64,000 bases of DNA. It comes from Streptococcus sanguinis. Its GTDB lineage: Bacteria > Bacillota > Bacilli > Lactobacillales > Streptococcaceae. Position numbers and translations under genes: made by a program. Within the stretch, counting starts at the first letter, position 1, and every line of letters starts with the position of its first letter. The stretch lies in assembly GCF_019929225.1 (NCBI RefSeq), contig NZ_JAHZPA010000002.1, positions 1 through 64,000 on the forward strand, read 5' to 3'. Below the pieces are notes generated by a model, which worked only from the letters and a program-made list of their open reading frames with translations, did no database searches and had not been told where the DNA came from. Below, one piece after another: positions 26,858 through 34,386 of this stretch.

Positions 26858-28616
26858 GTTATTTAAACGGCTGACGGTAAGGGAAGTGAGCATGATTGTT
26901 CTCAGTGTGCTCTTCACCTTCCTGACGGTATATCTGGAATTAGAAGTTCCAACCTATATTTCGACGATTACAGAGCTGCTGCAAACGCCGGGGACTGGTT
27001 TGGCGGATTTGTGGGAGCCAGGCCTGAAAATGATTGGTCTGTCTTTTGCTAGCTTGCTGTCAGCTATTGTGGTTGGCTTTTTTGCCGCTCGTATAGCAGC
27101 CAGCTTTACCCAGAGCTTGCGGAGCGATATTTTCAACCGTGTGCTAGACTATTCGCAGACGGAGATTAAGAAATTTTCGATTCCTAGTCTGCTGACTCGG
27201 ACGACGAACGACATTACCCAAGTACAGACCGTGATTACCATGGGGCTGCAGGTCGTGACCAGGGGACCGATTATGGCGATTTGGGCCATGACCAAGATTA
27301 TCGGTAAGTCCGAGAACTGGCTGGTTGCTGTTCTCATTGCCGTTCTTGTTAATATCCTGATGACAGTAGTTTTGGTTACACTGGCCTTTCCCAAGCAGTC
27401 AGTGGCGCAGCGCTTGGTCGATAAGCTAAACAGTGTCACTAGAGAGAGTCTGACTGGGATTCGCGTGGTCCGGGCTTACAATGCTGAGGATTATCAGGAT
27501 GAGAAATTTGCGGCAGCTAATGATGAAGTAACTCGACTCAATCTTTTCATCGGTCGTCTGATGGCTATGATGAATCCAGTTATGATGGGGATTTCTAGTG
27601 GTTTGACACTGGCTATTTACTGGATTGGTGCTTATTTGATTCAGGAGGCTGGACTGCAGGAGCGTCTCCCACTCTTCAGTGATATGGTCGTCTTTATGTC
27701 CTATGCTATGCAGGTTGTGATGGGCTTCTTGCTCATGGGTGCCCTCTTTATCGTCCTGCCTCGGACCATTGTATCCGCTGGCCGGATTAATGAAGTTCTG
27801 GATCTGCATTCTTCTATCACCAGTCCAGAACAGCCTGAGGCAGCAGCAGATAGCAAGGGAGAAGTGGTCTTTCGAGATGTGTCCTTCTGCTATGCTAAGA
27901 ATTCTGAAGCGGTCATTGAGCATGTTAGCTTTACAGCGCAGGCCGGTGATACCGTGGCCTTTATTGGTTCAACCGGTTCAGGGAAATCCACTCTTGTCAA
28001 TCTCATCCCTCGTTTCTATGATGTAACTGAAGGAGAGATTTTGGTGGACGGTGTCAACGTTCAGGATTACCAGCTAGAAGACCTGCATAATAAGATCGGC
28101 TATATCCCGCAAAAGGCTGTGCTTTTCTCTGGCGATATTGAGAGCAATCTGGACTTCGGTCAAAGCCAAGAAAGCCCGCTGGATGAGCAGAAAATGTGGG
28201 AGGCTCTTGATCTAGCACAGGCTAAGCCCTTTGTCCAAGAGAAGGAAAAAGGGCTCAAGTCAGAAGTGGCTCAAAGCGGGACCAACTTCTCTGGTGGTCA
28301 GCGTCAGCGTTTGGCCATTGCCAGGGCCTTGGCTCGTAAGCCAGAAATCCTCATCTTTGACGACTCCTTCTCAGCCCTAGACTATAAGACAGACCGCATT
28401 TTGCGTAAGGAGCTGGCTGAGCGGACGCAGGATATGACCAAGCTGATCGTAGCACAGCGGATTTCTACCATCATGGATGCGGATCAAATCTTGGTCTTGG
28501 ATGCTGGTAAGGTAGTCGGTCAAGGTACCCACCGAGAACTTTTGGCCAGCAACGAAGTCTATCAAGAAATTGCTTACTCACAACTATCCAAGGAGGAATT
28601 AGAAAATGGAAAATAA
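26850..28616 (+). CDS. ABC multidrug exporter, half-transporter with degenerate ATP site
   Basis: 588 aa. The start at ATG 26850 follows GGAGGG by 4 nt. N-terminal six-helix membrane domain (about 15-320), then the nucleotide-binding domain with Walker A GSTGSGKST (about 373-381), signature FSGGQRQ, and Walker B IFDDSFSALD, in which the catalytic Glu position is Asp505. The next gene overlaps by 11 nt and supplies the partner. This asymmetry is typical of heterodimeric exporters such as LmrCD, EfrAB and TM287/288. Substrate unknown. Confidence 0.9.
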   Translation: MFKLFKRLTVREVSMIVLSVLFTFLTVYLELEVPTYISTITELLQTPGTGLADLWEPGLKMIGLSFASLLSAIVVGFFAARIAASFTQSLRSDIFNRVLDYSQTEIKKFSIPSLLTRTTNDITQVQTVITMGLQVVTRGPIMAIWAMTKIIGKSENWLVAVLIAVLVNILMTVVLVTLAFPKQSVAQRLVDKLNSVTRESLTGIRVVRAYNAEDYQDEKFAAANDEVTRLNLFIGRLMAMMNPVMMGISSGLTLAIYWIGAYLIQEAGLQERLPLFSDMVVFMSYAMQVVMGFLLMGALFIVLPRTIVSAGRINEVLDLHSSITSPEQPEAAADSKGEVVFRDVSFCYAKNSEAVIEHVSFTAQAGDTVAFIGSTGSGKSTLVNLIPRFYDVTEGEILVDGVNVQDYQLEDLHNKIGYIPQKAVLFSGDIESNLDFGQSQESPLDEQKMWEALDLAQAKPFVQEKEKGLKSEVAQSGTNFSGGQRQRLAIARALARKPEILIFDDSFSALDYKTDRILRKELAERTQDMTKLIVAQRISTIMDADQILVLDAGKVVGQGTHRELLASNEVYQEIAYSQLSKEELENGK

Positions 28617-30363
28617 GAAGCCTTCATTATTTAGCCAGATAAGGCCTTATCTCAAAGGCTTCCAGCTTCCTCTTGCTTTGGCATTTGTGGGAGCTGTCTT
28701 GTCAAACATTATCACGGTCTATGGGCCAAATAAATTAAAAGAAATTACCAACCTCATCTCTGATGGTCTGGCTACTAGCATTGATTTGAAAGCTGTGTCT
28801 CAGATTGCCCTTCTGCTGGCCGTGCTCTATGCAGTCGGAGCTCTGCTCAACTACGCTCAGTCCTTTATCATCAGTACGGTTATCCAGTATTTCTCTAAGC
28901 GGCTGCGGACAGCCATTGCAGAGAAGATTAACAAGCTACCGCTGGGCTATTTCGATGGTCATTCTCAGGGGGACACTCTGTCGCGCGTGACCAATGACGT
29001 GGATACAGTCGGCCAATCCCTCAACCAGAGTCTGGGGAATGTTATCTCTGCTAGCCTGCTCTTGGTGGCTGTGGTTTTGACCATGTTCTTCATGAACTGG
29101 ATTTTAGCCTTGGTAACCATCTTGGCTACTGTAGTCGGCTTTGTCTTTGTCGGCCTCATCATGGGCAAGTCTCAGGGCTATTTCACCGCCCAGCAAAACG
29201 ATCTGGCTGCGGTAAACGGTTATGTGGAGGAGATGTACTCCGGTCATAATGTCGTTACCAGCTATAATGCCATTGAGCAGTCTAAGGAGCGCTTTGCAGT
29301 TCTCAATCACAATCTCTATAACAGTATTTGGAAGTCTCAATTTATCTCTGGTATTATGATGCCGCTCATGTTCTTTACGGGGAATTTTGCCTATGTGCTG
29401 GTTATTTTGGTCGGTGCTGCTCTGGCGATTAATGGCTCTATTAGTATCGGAATTATCGTCGCCTTTATGGTTTATGTGCGGACCTTCTCTCAGCCATTGT
29501 CACAGATTGCCCAAGGTATCACTGTCTTGCAGCAGGCTGGTGCAGCACTGGTTCGTGTCGTTGAATTTCTGGCTGAGCCTGAGATGGAAGACGACCAGCA
29601 TAAAGAGCAGCAGCTTGCTGCTGTCAAGGGAGATGTTGCCTTTGAAGATGTCTTCTTTGGCTACAAGCCAGACCAGACGATTATTCATGATTTCTCAGCC
29701 CAGGCCAAAGCCGGACAGAAGATTGCCATTGTCGGCCCGACGGGTGCTGGTAAGACGACTATCGTTAATCTCCTTATGAAGTTCTATGAAATTAATAAAG
29801 GGCGTATCAGCATTGATGGTATAGATATTAAGGATATGAAACGCTCCGAGGTTCACGATGCCTTTTCAATGGTCTTGCAGGATACCTGGCTCTTTGAGGG
29901 GACTATCCGAGAAAACTTGATTTACAATCAGGAGCATGTGACAGATGAAGCAGTTGTTGCCGCAGCGAAGGCGGTCGGTGTTCATCACTTTATCATGACT
30001 CTGCCGCAGGGGTATGATACAGTGCTGGATGACACGGTCAACTTATCTGTCGGCCAGAAGCAGCTATTGACAATCGCTCGTGCTCTGCTGAAAGATGCAC
30101 CGCTCTTGATCTTGGATGAGGCAACTTCGTCAGTCGATACGCGGACGGAGGAGCTGATTCAAAAAGCTATGGACAAACTCATGGAAGGCCGGACTTCTTT
30201 TGTCATTGCCCACCGTCTGTCTACCATCCGTAATGCGAACCTTATCTTGGTCATGCGCGATGGAAATATCATCGAGCAGGGTAACCACGATGAACTTATG
30301 GATCAGAATGGCTTCTATGCGGACCTCTATAATAGTCAATTTGTAGAGGAAGATGCAGGTTGA
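28606..30363 (+). CDS. ABC multidrug exporter, partner half-transporter
   Basis: 585 aa. Membrane domain (about 15-320) and nucleotide-binding domain with Walker A GPTGAGKTT (about 380-388), Walker B LLILDEATSSVD with catalytic Glu505, and signature LSVGQKQ, where Val replaces the first Gly of LSGGQ. The canonical site therefore forms from this Walker A/B plus the partner's FSGGQ signature; the degenerate site uses this weakened signature. Ends at a terminator. Confidence 0.9.
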   Translation: MENKKPSLFSQIRPYLKGFQLPLALAFVGAVLSNIITVYGPNKLKEITNLISDGLATSIDLKAVSQIALLLAVLYAVGALLNYAQSFIISTVIQYFSKRLRTAIAEKINKLPLGYFDGHSQGDTLSRVTNDVDTVGQSLNQSLGNVISASLLLVAVVLTMFFMNWILALVTILATVVGFVFVGLIMGKSQGYFTAQQNDLAAVNGYVEEMYSGHNVVTSYNAIEQSKERFAVLNHNLYNSIWKSQFISGIMMPLMFFTGNFAYVLVILVGAALAINGSISIGIIVAFMVYVRTFSQPLSQIAQGITVLQQAGAALVRVVEFLAEPEMEDDQHKEQQLAAVKGDVAFEDVFFGYKPDQTIIHDFSAQAKAGQKIAIVGPTGAGKTTIVNLLMKFYEINKGRISIDGIDIKDMKRSEVHDAFSMVLQDTWLFEGTIRENLIYNQEHVTDEAVVAAAKAVGVHHFIMTLPQGYDTVLDDTVNLSVGQKQLLTIARALLKDAPLLILDEATSSVDTRTEELIQKAMDKLMEGRTSFVIAHRLSTIRNANLILVMRDGNIIEQGNHDELMDQNGFYADLYNSQFVEEDAG

Positions 30364-30372
30364 TGCTCAAAT

Positions 30373-30409
30373 AAAACATCAGGAATGTTCGTTTTCCTGA
30401 TGTTTTTTT
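30373..30409 (+). terminator. Intrinsic terminator after the ABC exporter operon
   Basis: AAAACATCAGGA (30373-30384) pairs with TCCTGATGTTTT (30395-30406), followed by TTT. It closes the MarR-ABC operon and isolates the cobalamin operon. Confidence 0.9.
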
Positions 30410-30496
30410 AAATTTAACAGAATTGTAAAAAATGCTCAATTTTCAGTGGAGACGCTCTAGAATCTTGACTTTTTTCGCAGATGCTCTATCAAAAAC

Positions 30497-30538
30497 TTGA
30501 CAGCTTTTACGCTTTATATTAAAATAAATTTAATATAA
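30497..30538 (+). promoter_or_regulatory. Promoter of the cobalamin operon with overlapping inverted repeat
   Basis: -35 TTGACA (30497-30502), 17-bp spacer, -10 TAAAAT (30520-30525). A perfect 10-bp inverted repeat, TTATATTAAA (30514-30523) and TTTAATATAA (30529-30538), spans the -10 and start region and could be an operator. Two GCTCTA-N(4-7)-CTTGAC direct repeats (30454-30469, 30483-30501) lie at and upstream of the -35. Confidence 0.7.
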
Positions 30539-30546
30539 GAACTGAA

Positions 30547-30639
30547 AGCGAACACAACGGGGTGTTTGCTCTACATAATAAGTGAGCAACGGTGCTACAA
30601 AAAAATAAAAATTCCTTATTTTTTTGTAGTACTTTTTTT
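30547..30639 (+). promoter_or_regulatory. ANTAR (EutV-type) dual-hairpin antitermination leader of the cobalamin operon
   Basis: Hairpin P1: AGCGAACAC (30547-30555), loop AACGGG, GTGTTTGCT (30562-30570), 9 bp. Hairpin P2: GTGAGC (30582-30587), loop AACGGT (30588-30593), GCTAC (30594-30598), with a bulged G. Both hexaloops have A at position 1 and G at position 4, the determinant of ANTAR RNA-binding proteins; P2 matches AGCAANGRRGCUY in 11 of 13 positions. The terminator arm starting at 30592 overlaps P2, so the two are mutually exclusive. Binding of a phosphorylated EutV-like protein would allow transcription into cbiA. The regulator gene is not in the window. Confidence 0.85.
30592..30639 (+). 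terminator. Leader (attenuator) terminator before cbiA
   Basis: GTGCTACAAAAAAATAA (30592-30608), 7-nt loop, TTATTTTTTTGTAGTAC (30616-30632) form a 17-bp stem with one G-T pair, followed by seven T (30633-30639). It lies 23 bp before the cbiA start and far from any upstream gene end, as expected for an attenuator. Confidence 0.92.
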
Positions 30640-30662
30640 ATTAGCAAATCTGGAGTAAAGTA

Positions 30663-32021
30663 ATGAAGCAATTTATGCTGGCTGGTGTTTCCAGCGGTGT
30701 TGGAAAGACTACAGTTACCCTAGGGATTTTGAAAGCTCTGGCAGACAGAGGTTATCAGGTTCAGCCTTATAAGGTAGGACCTGATTATATTGATACAGCT
30801 TATCATAGTCGGATTACCAAGCGGCCTTCACGGAATGTGGATAGCTTTATGATACCGGGCGATCAGAGTCTGGCTTGGTCCTACTATAAATGGCATGGAG
30901 ATGCTGATGTGGCAGTGGTCGAAGGAGTCATGGGGCTCTTTGATGGTCTGGGAACAGACAAGGACTGTGCGTCTTCTGCTTCTGTTGCTAAGAAGCTGGG
31001 CATTCCGGTTGTCTTGATTATTGATGGGAAGGCGACATCCACCTCAGCGGCTGCTATGGTCCATGGTTTTGCGACTTTTGATCCGGATTTGGATATTGCT
31101 GGGGTCATTATCAATCGGGTGGCTTCACAGACTCACTTTGAACTCATCAAGGGCGCCATTGAGCGTTATACGGATGTGGAGGTGCTGGGCTATCTGCCTA
31201 AGAATGCGACAGCAGAGCTGCCATCGCGCCATCTGGGTCTAATCCCTGACGTAGAAATGGATGATTTGGATCGTCGATTTGAGGAGTTGGGAGCAGCAGC
31301 AGCCAAGCATATAAATCTAGACAGGCTGCTGGAAAAGGCAGAACTTCCCGATAAGCAGATGGCCAATCCTTTTCATATCCGCAACGATCAGCCCTTGACT
31401 TTGGCTTATGCTTTGGATGATGCTTTCCACTTTTACTACGAAGATAATCTGGACTTTTTAAGAGAGCTTAATGTCCAGCTAGTGCCTTTCAGCCCTCTGA
31501 AAGATAAGGAACTCCCAGCCGCAGATGCATATTATTTTGGTGGCGGTTTTCCAGAAGTCTACGCTCAGGAGCTGATGGCAAATGCTGACTTCCGGGCTTC
31601 GGTTAAGAAAGCTCACGAGCAGGGCCGGCCAATCTATGCAGAATGCGGCGGCCTCATGTATCTGGGAGAGCTGCTGGAAGTAGAGGGTCAGGTCTATGAA
31701 ATGGTTGGAATTTTCAAGGGCAAGAGCCTGATGACCCCCGGCCTGAAAAGCTTTGGCTACTGCCAAGCAGAAACGCAGGTAGACAGTCTTTTTGGCCCTA
31801 AAGGTACAGCGGTCAGGGGACATGAGTTTCACCATTCGGTCTTTGAGACGGAGGAAGATACAGTCCTCAAGCTAGAGAAGGTCAGAGACGGTCAGGTCGT
31901 AGCTGCCTGGACAGGCGGTTATCAAAAGGGCCGGACCTTTGCTAGCTACCTGCATGTTCATTTTTATCAGGATGAGCAGCTGCTGGCCAACTGGCTGAAC
32001 TATATCAAAGAGGCGAACTGA
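30663..32021 (+). CDS. cbiA: Cobyrinic acid a,c-diamide synthase
   Basis: 452 aa. ATP- and glutamine-dependent amidation of the a and c side chains of cobyrinic acid. The N-terminal P-loop domain shows GVSSGVGKTT (8-17) and KVGPDYIDT. The C-terminal class I-like glutaminase domain has nucleophile Cys328 in ECGGLMYLG and a partner His in LHVHFYQ. First gene of the cobalamin operon, directly behind the attenuator; cbiB follows after 1 nt. Confidence 0.97.
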   Translation: MKQFMLAGVSSGVGKTTVTLGILKALADRGYQVQPYKVGPDYIDTAYHSRITKRPSRNVDSFMIPGDQSLAWSYYKWHGDADVAVVEGVMGLFDGLGTDKDCASSASVAKKLGIPVVLIIDGKATSTSAAAMVHGFATFDPDLDIAGVIINRVASQTHFELIKGAIERYTDVEVLGYLPKNATAELPSRHLGLIPDVEMDDLDRRFEELGAAAAKHINLDRLLEKAELPDKQMANPFHIRNDQPLTLAYALDDAFHFYYEDNLDFLRELNVQLVPFSPLKDKELPAADAYYFGGGFPEVYAQELMANADFRASVKKAHEQGRPIYAECGGLMYLGELLEVEGQVYEMVGIFKGKSLMTPGLKSFGYCQAETQVDSLFGPKGTAVRGHEFHHSVFETEEDTVLKLEKVRDGQVVAAWTGGYQKGRTFASYLHVHFYQDEQLLANWLNYIKEAN

Positions 32022-32022
32022 T

Positions 32023-32973
32023 ATGACACTCATTGCAATTTTTTTGGCCGTCTTACTGGACTGGCTCATTGGCGACCCCTATAGCTGGCCTCATCCAGTC
32101 AAGTGGATGGGTTCCTATATTTATTTATGTATGCGTTTGCAGGAGAAAAGGCAGTTTTCACCCTATCTGTTTGGCTTTTTCCTCTGGCTGACAACAGTTG
32201 GACTGGCGCTGGGAGTGAGCTACGGGTTGCTCTGGTTGGCTGGTCTGGTTCATCCCGTCCTCTACTGGCTCGTCTGGATCTATCTCGCCTATGCTAGTCT
32301 GGCGGCTAAGAGTCTAGCTTTTGAGGCCCAAAAGGTTTACCATACGCTCAAGTTTGGCACTTTGGAAGAAGCTAGAAAGCAAGTTGGTATGATTGTCGGC
32401 CGTGAAACTTCTCAGCTGACACCAGAGGAAATCAGCAAGGCGACAATTGAGACGGTGGCTGAAAATACCAGTGACGGGGTTATCGGCCCTCTGCTCTGCC
32501 TCTTTCTGGGCGGACCCATTCTAGCTATGACCTATAAGGCCATCAACACCTTAGACTCCATGGTAGGCTATAAGACGGAGAAATACCGCAAAATCGGCTT
32601 GATATCTGCCAAGATGGATGATCTGGCCAATCTGATTCCTGCGCGTTTGACTTGGCTTTTCTTGATTCTCAGCAGTCAGATTTTACTGCTGGATTTCAAG
32701 GGGGCATTGCGAATTGGCTGGCGGGATCGCTACCAGCATGCCAGTCCCAACAGTGCTTTTTCGGAGGCAGTTGTGGCTGGAGCTCTGGGGATTCAGCTGG
32801 GGGGACCGCACGTCTATCACGGAGAGCTGATTGAGAAGCCGACCATTGGAGAGGCTTCCGGATTGGTTGAGGCGGATGATATTCAGACGGCTATCTCTCT
32901 GCTTTATACAAGTACCATGACAGGTTTAATCTTGTTTACTCTTTTTTATTTAGTAAAGCAAGCATATTTCTAG
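32023..32973 (+). CDS. cbiB: Adenosylcobinamide-phosphate synthase
   Basis: 316 aa integral membrane protein. Attaches (R)-1-amino-2-propanol phosphate to adenosylcobyric acid. Family motifs: DWLIGDPYSWPHPVKWMG near the N-terminus, VGRETSQLT, ETVAENTSDGVIGPL and the cytoplasmic loop DSMVGYKTEKYRKIG. The aminopropanol-phosphate supplier CobD is not in this window. Separated from cbiA by 1 nt and from the first cbiC by 9 nt. Confidence 0.96.
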   Translation: MTLIAIFLAVLLDWLIGDPYSWPHPVKWMGSYIYLCMRLQEKRQFSPYLFGFFLWLTTVGLALGVSYGLLWLAGLVHPVLYWLVWIYLAYASLAAKSLAFEAQKVYHTLKFGTLEEARKQVGMIVGRETSQLTPEEISKATIETVAENTSDGVIGPLLCLFLGGPILAMTYKAINTLDSMVGYKTEKYRKIGLISAKMDDLANLIPARLTWLFLILSSQILLLDFKGALRIGWRDRYQHASPNSAFSEAVVAGALGIQLGGPHVYHGELIEKPTIGEASGLVEADDIQTAISLLYTSTMTGLILFTLFYLVKQAYF

Positions 32974-32982
32974 GAGTATACT

Positions 32983-33681
32983 ATGACATATATTCAAAAC
33001 CCTTCCTCTATTGAGGAAAAGAGCTTTCAAATTATTCAGTCTATGATTACTGAAAAAGATCCTGATTATGTCTTCCATTCGGAAATGGAAGAATCTATCA
33101 TCAAGAGGGCAATCCATACGACGGGAGATTTTGATTATCTCTATACCATGCGCTTTGAGCACGATGTCCTTAAAAAAATAGAAGAAGTAATCAGAGCTAA
33201 GGGTACTATCCTGCTGGACTCCAATATCTCTCTCAATGGGATTAATAAACGCGTGCTGGACCAGCTGGGTGTGAGCTATCGCTGTTTGATTAGCGATGAA
33301 GAAGTGGTTGCTCTTGCCAAGGAAAAGCAGATTACCAGAGCTATGGCGGCTGTTGAGATAGCAGCCAAGATTGAAGGACCTAAAGTATTTGCCTTCGGTG
33401 GTGCTCCTACGGCTCTGTCTTATCTGATTGAGCTGGCGGAGCAGGGACTGGTAGAAGCGGATGCAGTGATTGGGGTTCCAGTCGGCTTTATCAATGTCGA
33501 AGAATCCAAAGAAGAACTGCTTCAGTCAGGTCTTCCTGCCCTTGTCAATCTCGGCAGAAAAGGTGGCAGCACGATTGTAGTAGCCATTATCAATGCCATT
33601 ATCTATCAGCTGAGAGAAGTGGTGACGGACGACTATGTCCGCTACTCTACACCATCCAGTAAAGAAGGAGGAAAGAACTAG
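32983..33681 (+). CDS. cbiC: Cobalt-precorrin-8 methylmutase, copy 1
   Basis: 232 aa. Moves the C11 methyl group to C12 to form cobyrinic acid. The catalytic His is present as His45 in KRAIHTTGDF, matching the CobH/CbiC active-site His. The C-terminal loop GVPVGFINVEESKEEL and GRKGGST binds the corrin. It is followed without a gap by a second cbiC-like gene of the same length, about half identical by eye. The usual loop is closer to GFVGAAESK, so this copy deviates there while keeping the His. Confidence 0.93.
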   Translation: MTYIQNPSSIEEKSFQIIQSMITEKDPDYVFHSEMEESIIKRAIHTTGDFDYLYTMRFEHDVLKKIEEVIRAKGTILLDSNISLNGINKRVLDQLGVSYRCLISDEEVVALAKEKQITRAMAAVEIAAKIEGPKVFAFGGAPTALSYLIELAEQGLVEADAVIGVPVGFINVEESKEELLQSGLPALVNLGRKGGSTIVVAIINAIIYQLREVVTDDYVRYSTPSSKEGGKN

Positions 33682-34386
33682 ATGTCCTATCTAAAAGCAG
33701 CGCATAAGATTGAAGAAGCTAGTTTCAGCAAGATTCAGGAAATTATTGACCAAGAGCATCCAGATATTCAATTTTCGGATCCTTTTGAAGAGGCAGTGCT
33801 CAAGCGGGTTGTCTTTACCAGTGCAGACTTTGACTACCTCTACAATATCAAGTTTTCCAATCAGGTTATTGAGAAGATTCTCTACGTCCTCCGAAACAAG
33901 GGCACCATTTTTACAGATACAACCATGGTCTTGGGCGGTTTTAATAAGAAATTGCTGGATGATCTAGGTGTTTCCTATCGTTGTCTGGTCAATGAGCCAG
34001 CAGTCTTTCAGGAAGCTAAGGAAAAGGGAATTACTCGCTCCATGGCCGCTGTAGAATATGCAGCTAAAGTGGACGGTCCAAAACTTTTTGTCTTCGGGAA
34101 TGCTCCAACGTCCATCTTCAAGGTTTTGGATATGGTTGAAGAGGGAAGCTTGCAGCCGGATGCGGTTGTCGGAGTTCCGGTCGGCTTTGTCGGAGCGGCA
34201 GAATCCAAGCTCAAACTGCATGAAAGTTCGGTGCCTTCTATCGCGGCACTGGGTCAAAAGGGCGGCAGTACCATCGCAGCAGCTGTGGTCAATGCCATTC
34301 TCTACCAGCTCAAGCTAGGCACTACAGACTATGAGCGTTACAGTGTTTCAGATAAAAAGCAGGCTCCGGAGAAAGGAGAGGGCTGA
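33682..34386 (+). CDS. CbiC paralogue lacking the catalytic His, copy 2
   Basis: 234 aa. It aligns with copy 1 without gaps at the N-terminus, but position 45 is Phe (KRVVFTSADF), so the catalytic His of methylmutases is lost and the following Thr-Gly is Ser-Ala. The corrin-binding loop GVPVGFVGAAESK is closer to the family norm than that of copy 1, and QKGGST replaces RKGGST. The full-length, intact frame and tight packing in the operon argue that it is expressed and selected. CbiC/CobH is a dimer, so a heterodimer with copy 1 or a binding/scaffold role is possible; both are inference. Confidence 0.88.
   Translation: MSYLKAAHKIEEASFSKIQEIIDQEHPDIQFSDPFEEAVLKRVVFTSADFDYLYNIKFSNQVIEKILYVLRNKGTIFTDTTMVLGGFNKKLLDDLGVSYRCLVNEPAVFQEAKEKGITRSMAAVEYAAKVDGPKLFVFGNAPTSIFKVLDMVEEGSLQPDAVVGVPVGFVGAAESKLKLHESSVPSIAALGQKGGSTIAAAVVNAILYQLKLGTTDYERYSVSDKKQAPEKGEG

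Noticed and set aside
30410..30662. Cobalamin riboswitch before cbiA
   Set aside because: No B12-box-like conserved core or ~200-nt multi-branch fold could be found; the leader is fully explained by the two ANTAR-type hairpins and a terminator.
33682..34386. Second cbiC as a pseudogene
   Set aside because: The frame is intact and full length, with preserved structural motifs and tight operon packing; loss of His45 looks like divergence, not decay.
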